A DNA stretch of 64,000 bases from a virus. Below the pieces are notes generated by a model. That model was not told the DNA's origin, did not search any database, and worked only from the letters and a program-made list of their open reading frames with translations. The first letter of the stretch is position 1; the number at the start of each line of letters is the position of its first letter. Shown here piece by piece: positions 60,461 to 64,000 of this stretch. The stretch spans positions 1 to 64,000 of the IMG/VR virus record IMGVR_UViG_3300021084_000006; one strand, 5' to 3'. The position numbers and the translations under genes are program-made.

Positions 60461-61624
60461 TTAATTTAGTTTTATCTTTTGTCCTGGTAATTCATCATTT
60501 ATCTCTGATATACTGCTATGTACCCATAGGGTATTTTTTGGACAGTCATCAGGAGAATATGCTTCACCGTCTGTTAAATATATAAGAGCTGTATAAACTC
60601 CTTTCTTTTCATTATAGTGATCAATTACTGGTTGGAAGCTTGTTCCACCACGACCATGTATTTCCCAATCTTTTTTAGGATTGAATTCTTTTACACTTTT
60701 AAGCTGTGTATCACACTGTGCAACTGTAATCTTATGACCAGTTTTATGCATATGTGCTAACTCAGAGAAGAATTCTTTTAGTTCTTCTGTATTTACAGAT
60801 CCTGATGTATCAACACCAACAAGTATGTGATTCTTAAACTTTATCTTTAAACCTGGATTCTCAGAATAACGTTTATTATACTTACGTCTCATTTTTCTAG
60901 TGTAAACTATACTTGAATTACCAACAAACCTTCTTAAGTAAGCTTTCCAATTAAACTTTGCAGGTTCAACATGCATTAACTTGTGAATTAGTTCTGCTAA
61001 CTCTCCTGGCACACTACCTTGCTTTTTAAGAGTTTCTTGTGTTGCTTCCTTAAGCTGATGATCAACCTGTTTTTGTACAAGCTTTTTATCTGCTTCAGAT
61101 AAATCATCAAATTCATTCCATGTACCATGACAATATTGTGATTCACCATTCATTTCATCCATTAGATTATCTAATGAAGGAGAACTCCCATCTTGCTGCG
61201 CTTGTTCCAAAAGTTTATAATATTCTTTTGTTCCTGCTTTAGTAGGAAGATTTAATTCAGGAAAACTTGAGAGTAATAAACCACCTTCAGGTAATTTACT
61301 TTCCAGTATGTACTGGTTGATCTCTAAATCAGCAGCTATGTTAAATAACTTATGATTAGAATATAGATCTCTCATTACTAAGTGCCCAAATGCAATGTGT
61401 AATAGCTCATGCTTTACCAAACCATACCTATGATCTTCACTTAAGTTTAAGTAAAAATCAGGATTGATTGTTAACTGCATGCCAATACCGTGTTTACTAA
61501 CACCTGCTGTAGGTATTTTATCACTGTATTGTTTATTTATACCAATTAAAAAAAGCCCGTAAAAGGGCTCTTCAAATATTAAACTTTTAGTTGTCCGTGC
61601 AACTATATCTTGTATGTTCATCAT
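60461..61624 (-). CDS. DUF2201-type metallopeptidase-like protein with VWA domain
   Basis: The 387-residue protein joins an N-terminal zinc-peptidase-like domain (EEPFYG, PTAGV, INPDF, then H72-ELL-H76) to a C-terminal VWA-like domain. The VWA MIDAS sequence DTSGS lies near 272, followed by GGTSF and LTDGE. This is the DUF2201 (N-terminal metallopeptidase plus VWA) architecture. A Glu/Gln/Lys-rich helical linker separates the halves. Partnership with the MoxR-like ATPase downstream matches known MoxR-VWA pairs such as RavA-ViaA. Whether the HExxH site cleaves protein is untested. A terminator-shaped hairpin is encoded within residues 18-27. Confidence 0.85.
   Translation of the reverse strand: MMNIQDIVARTTKSLIFEEPFYGLFLIGINKQYSDKIPTAGVSKHGIGMQLTINPDFYLNLSEDHRYGLVKHELLHIAFGHLVMRDLYSNHKLFNIAADLEINQYILESKLPEGGLLLSSFPELNLPTKAGTKEYYKLLEQAQQDGSSPSLDNLMDEMNGESQYCHGTWNEFDDLSEADKKLVQKQVDHQLKEATQETLKKQGSVPGELAELIHKLMHVEPAKFNWKAYLRRFVGNSSIVYTRKMRRKYNKRYSENPGLKIKFKNHILVGVDTSGSVNTEELKEFFSELAHMHKTGHKITVAQCDTQLKSVKEFNPKKDWEIHGRGGTSFQPVIDHYNEKKGVYTALIYLTDGEAYSPDDCPKNTLWVHSSISEINDELPGQKIKLN
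61548..61569 (-). other. Terminator-shaped hairpin inside a coding sequence
   Basis: On the minus strand AGCCC-TTTTAC-GGGCT followed by seven T lies about 55 bases inside the VWA-metallopeptidase gene. It encodes part of a segment (EEPFYGLFLIG) that looks conserved in the protein family, so the hairpin may be coincidental. Confidence 0.4.
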
Positions 61625-61626
61625 AT

Positions 61627-61917
61627 CTATATAATTTTATCTAATATTTTTTTATAAGTTTCTTCATTATATGTACCACCAATATCAATAAGTATACATT
61701 TTATTGTAAGAGAACCTAAAGAATATTTAATGTTTCTACTTTTCAAAAACAATTTTCTTGCATCATAATGCAAAGCTTTAGCAAATAGCTTATCAGTTAT
61801 ATATTTATCTTGTAACTCTAAACTATTATAACAATGCATTCCTAAATCAAAATCAACAGGTAGGCCATTAAGTAATCTTAAAATATTAAAGAAATCACTT
61901 TTCTTTATTACATTCAT
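61627..61917 (-). CDS. Hypothetical protein, 96 residues
   Basis: This small alpha/beta-like protein has FNILRLLNGLPVDFDLGMHCY, then a long basic helix (ALHYDARKLFLKSRNI) and a hydrophobic strand (LTIKCILIDIGG). Its start overlaps the last 23 bases of the RusA gene in another frame and its stop lies 2 bases before the VWA-metallopeptidase gene, so it is embedded in the operon. There is no signal peptide or catalytic motif. The family is not recognised. Confidence 0.6.
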   Translation of the reverse strand: MNVIKKSDFFNILRLLNGLPVDFDLGMHCYNSLELQDKYITDKLFAKALHYDARKLFLKSRNIKYSLGSLTIKCILIDIGGTYNEETYKKILDKII

Positions 61918-62293
61918 CAGTTAATATTTCTATCCATACTCCAGGATTCTGTTTATCATATGTATATTGAATAAATACAGGAAGAATAAACTCTGCATTA
62001 TCATCCTCAATCCAACCCGCTTTAACCATATCATCTTGAACTGTTTGTGCAGGATTGATGTAATCAAATTTATGTTTGGTACCCCTTACAAATGTAAAAG
62101 ATATCTTAGCCGGCAAAGTACATTTAGATAATTCTGCTTTAAACTCTTCAGCATACTTTTCATAGTATTCTTTAGTAAGCTTTCTATAGTTAACTACTGT
62201 CTTACTAGCTATAAAGTATTTACCCGTCCATCTTCTTCCATTTTTACTGGAAGGTACGGAACCTGGTATCCACCATTTTTTTGGTTTTTTCAT
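61895..62293 (-). CDS. rusA: RusA-like Holliday junction resolvase
   Basis: The 132-residue protein has the RusA layout: a GSVPSSKNGRRW start, then RGTKHK76-F-D77-YIN80, QTVQD87-D88-MVKAGWIED97-D98. These Asp are the metal ligands that cut four-way junctions, and the K/N residues match the family. It would resolve recombination or replication intermediates before packaging. It lies between the primase-like gene (1-base gap) and a small unknown gene. Confidence 0.9.
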   Translation of the reverse strand: MKKPKKWWIPGSVPSSKNGRRWTGKYFIASKTVVNYRKLTKEYYEKYAEEFKAELSKCTLPAKISFTFVRGTKHKFDYINPAQTVQDDMVKAGWIEDDNAEFILPVFIQYTYDKQNPGVWIEILTDECNKEK

Positions 62294-62294
62294 A

Positions 62295-63269
62295 TTATTT
62301 ATTAAGTGTTTGCTTTAGTAATGGTTTTAATGCTTCATGTAACTTATCAAAGCCATGTTTTTCCATAGCATCTGATATGTCTTTGCATATAGTTAAGTAA
62401 CATCCTTGAATATTATATGCATTTGCATATCTTTCAATTGCTTTAAAACCTGCTTCATCATTATCAAACAATGTAATAACCTTTTTATACTTTTTTTTAA
62501 AGTTTTGTATAATGTGAGGTTTAATTATAGTATTCTCTGAGTCTGGTGCTACAACTTCAACGTTATAACCCATACTTTTTAAACACATTGCATCTTTTAA
62601 TGATGAACATATTACTAAATAAGGTTTCTCATATTTCAATTGATCTAGTCCCTGAAGATAAGTATTAACTTTATGAAATCTATGTTTACTCTTGGGTTGA
62701 TATATTTTATATACTTCTCCATGTTTATTAAAGTAACCATAAATTCTTGGTGCCTGTATTTTCAATGTATTAATGTGGCCATCTTCTTGCTTTATGAGAT
62801 TATAATACTCAATTGGCTTGACATTATACAAATCCAACATAGACATACCTATCCTATAGGATAACCAGTAATCTGCATCTAATTGATTCCAAGGTCTGTG
62901 TTTTATAAAATCCACTTCCCATTTAGATACAGGTTTAAATTCAATTTTAGCTTTACCATTCTGCTTGACATATATATTATAGTCAGATATAATTTTCATT
63001 ACAGCTTTAGTATAACCAATATTAAACATAAGTTTTACTAAGTCAACTTTATTACCATTATTACCAGTTGAGAAGTCTTTAAATTTATATTGACTTATTC
63101 TTGGGTCAACATAAACACAAAAGCTTGGTGTTTTCTCATTAGGATTAAATACTGAATGTATTTTATATCCTGGTCCTGTTAAGGTTTCTGATAAATTTAA
63201 ATAATATTGAAACACCCAATAACTTGGTATATCATCTATTTCTAATACTAAATTTTTAGTGTTAAACAT
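62295..63269 (-). CDS. TOPRIM primase-like protein (DnaG-related)
   Basis: I start this at ATG 63269, giving 324 residues. The ATG at 63299 lies within the loop of the terminator hairpin and would add a PPFFF leader, so it is unlikely. The N-terminal part resembles the CHC2-type primase zinc domain (TPSFCVYV, YKFKDFST, NNGNKVDLVKLM) but lacks the zinc Cys. The TOPRIM part has VICSSLKDAMCLKSMG, in which the usual catalytic Glu appears replaced by Ser, then LFDNDEAGFKA, matching DxDxxG. It probably makes or regulates primers. Activity is in doubt given the missing Glu and zinc ligands. No helicase domain is fused. Confidence 0.78.
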   Translation of the reverse strand: MFNTKNLVLEIDDIPSYWVFQYYLNLSETLTGPGYKIHSVFNPNEKTPSFCVYVDPRISQYKFKDFSTGNNGNKVDLVKLMFNIGYTKAVMKIISDYNIYVKQNGKAKIEFKPVSKWEVDFIKHRPWNQLDADYWLSYRIGMSMLDLYNVKPIEYYNLIKQEDGHINTLKIQAPRIYGYFNKHGEVYKIYQPKSKHRFHKVNTYLQGLDQLKYEKPYLVICSSLKDAMCLKSMGYNVEVVAPDSENTIIKPHIIQNFKKKYKKVITLFDNDEAGFKAIERYANAYNIQGCYLTICKDISDAMEKHGFDKLHEALKPLLKQTLNK

Positions 63270-63282
63270 ATTAATCAAATTG

Positions 63283-63309
63283 AAAAAAAAAGGGGGCATT
63301 ACACCCCCT
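63283..63309 (-). terminator. Rho-independent terminator
   Basis: On the minus strand AGGGGG / CCCCCT with a 7-base loop is followed by nine T. It lies just after the SSB-like gene and overlaps a spurious upstream start of the primase-like gene. Confidence 0.92.
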
Positions 63310-63331
63310 CTAATTTTAGGTTAATTTCTGA

Positions 63332-64000
63332 CTACAGATCAAAGTCACTTGCTGATGAAGTTGTTGGCTCAAAGCTTGTTGTTGCTGGAGCATCTGTTTT
63401 AACAACTTTTCTTAAGTGAAGAGGATTGTTAGAATCAAATGTAATTAATTTAGATGACTCTACATCAAGTGCTTCTATTGGCACATTACCTTTACTCATT
63501 TTTGGTAGAAACAAATCATTGTTAATATAACCTTCTTTGTTTTCCCATTCACGTGCTGCAAGGCATACGTTTACAAAACCTGAATTAGAAAAGATACCAT
63601 TACATGCACTCATGAATTCTTCAATTGTGTTTGCACTAATCTTATCTAGATCCGCTCTTTTGTTTAGAGTTTCAGCTAAAAATACCATAGCTTTCATAAC
63701 TTCATTGTCACGGCTAATCTCATTACCATTAGGAAGAATAGTATCTTTATATGCATAAGGGCTAAACCTTACTCTACCTACTTGACCTGAATAACGTGGT
63801 CCATTAGGATTATTTTGATCTACTAAAAATCCTTGAAATTCACCTGTTACAGGCTCACTTTCTACATGCAATGTAATGTTATATGCATTTGCATCATATG
63901 GTGTTTGATCAAAAGTAACAGAGTTAATCTTTACTTTTTGGTTACCTGTTCCAATAACTGGTTTTTCTTTGCCTGATCCGGCTGTCATTCCTTGTGTGTT
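63332..64000 (-). CDS. SSB-like protein (5' end outside window)
   Basis: The frame is open to the right window edge (NTQG precedes the Met at 63988), so the protein may be longer than the 218 residues from that Met. The N-terminal half has beta-strand segments (QKVKINSVTF, YNITLHVESEP, GQVGRVRFSPYAY) that would suit an OB fold. A helical middle is followed by REWENKEGYINNDLFLPK. The C-terminus is Ser/Thr-rich and ends in acidic SDFDL, the kind of tail that recruits partners to SSB proteins. I recognise the overall layout from proteins encoded near primase genes in Bacteroidota phages. Single-strand binding is inferred, not shown. Its terminator follows directly. Confidence 0.6.
   Translation of the reverse strand, partial: NTQGMTAGSGKEKPVIGTGNQKVKINSVTFDQTPYDANAYNITLHVESEPVTGEFQGFLVDQNNPNGPRYSGQVGRVRFSPYAYKDTILPNGNEISRDNEVMKAMVFLAETLNKRADLDKISANTIEEFMSACNGIFSNSGFVNVCLAAREWENKEGYINNDLFLPKMSKGNVPIEALDVESSKLITFDSNNPLHLRKVVKTDAPATTSFEPTTSSASDFDL

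Noticed and set aside
63270-63299. ATG 63299 as the start of the primase-like gene
   Set aside because: That ATG is in the loop of a strong terminator and would give a PPFFF leader encoded by its T-run; ATG 63269 is better.
1-64000. tRNA genes, CRISPR arrays or insertion sequences
   Set aside because: Gaps are at most about 120 bases and hold promoters or terminators; no cloverleaf, regular spacer pattern or transposase was seen.
1-64000. Stop-codon reassignment, as in some crAss-like phages
   Set aside because: TAG ends nrdA, the SSB-like gene and the PD-(D/E)XK gene; TGA ends the HTH gene and mazG; TAA ends many. No in-frame suppressible stop is needed for any protein.

Overview
The window looks like part of a large tailed-phage genome (double-stranded DNA, AT-rich, gene-dense) that infects a member of the Bacteroidota. 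The closest recognisable kinship is with crAss-like phages (Crassvirales), or a lineage sharing their virion RNA polymerase. The main evidence is a 4700-residue protein carrying the DFDID motif of the crAss-type two-barrel RNA polymerase, next to a second giant cargo-like protein and a run of large virion-type proteins. Start codons lack Shine-Dalgarno sequences and often follow an A/T-rich 'ATT', and the promoter candidates resemble the Bacteroidota TAnnTTTG type; both fit such a host. TAA, TAG and TGA all end genes, so the standard bacterial code is in use. No capsid, portal, terminase or replicative helicase gene was recognised, and no tRNA, CRISPR array or insertion sequence. The host assignment is inference.

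Layout. (A) 1-38612, plus strand: seven large virion or injected proteins. They are a tail protein with a von Willebrand A domain (open at the left edge), a peptidoglycan-active protein (two transglycosylase-like regions, two LysM, one L,D-transpeptidase-like domain), a protein with a possible cysteine-peptidase site, two structural proteins, the 4700-residue RNA polymerase/metallopeptidase protein, and a 1941-residue protein with a PD-(D/E)XK nuclease-like domain. A bidirectional terminator ends this block at about 38.63 kb. (B) 38647-41929, minus strand: a small lipoprotein, a compact class I ribonucleotide reductase (nrdA, nrdB) with a small membrane gene between the subunits, and one unknown. 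(C) 41987-48694, plus strand: membrane proteins including a 3-TM holin, two fibre-like proteins with related N-termini, a capsid-decoration-like protein, and several tiny proteins, one of which is a 27-residue CDGSH-type peptide. A second bidirectional terminator sits at about 48.75 kb. (D) 48769-64000, minus strand: DNA metabolism. It holds a DUF1599/Nmad1 protein, DUF932, a spore-photoproduct-lyase-like radical SAM protein, MazG, PhoH, a compact family B DNA polymerase, a tiny Fis-like HTH protein, a PD-(D/E)XK nuclease, two related unknown proteins beside a MoxR-like AAA+ ATPase and a metallopeptidase-VWA protein, RusA, a TOPRIM primase-like protein and an SSB-like protein open at the right edge.

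How it may work. Block A probably builds the tail and the injected cargo: wall-degrading domains open the envelope, and the virion RNA polymerase enters with the DNA to start transcription. Blocks B and D supply nucleotides, replication, recombination and repair. Block C handles lysis and host recognition. The least explained parts are the MoxR/VWA-metallopeptidase module with its two paralogous companions, the photoproduct-lyase-like enzyme with an atypical cysteine cluster, the miniature CDGSH peptide, and short Gly/Gln motifs shared by several virion proteins.
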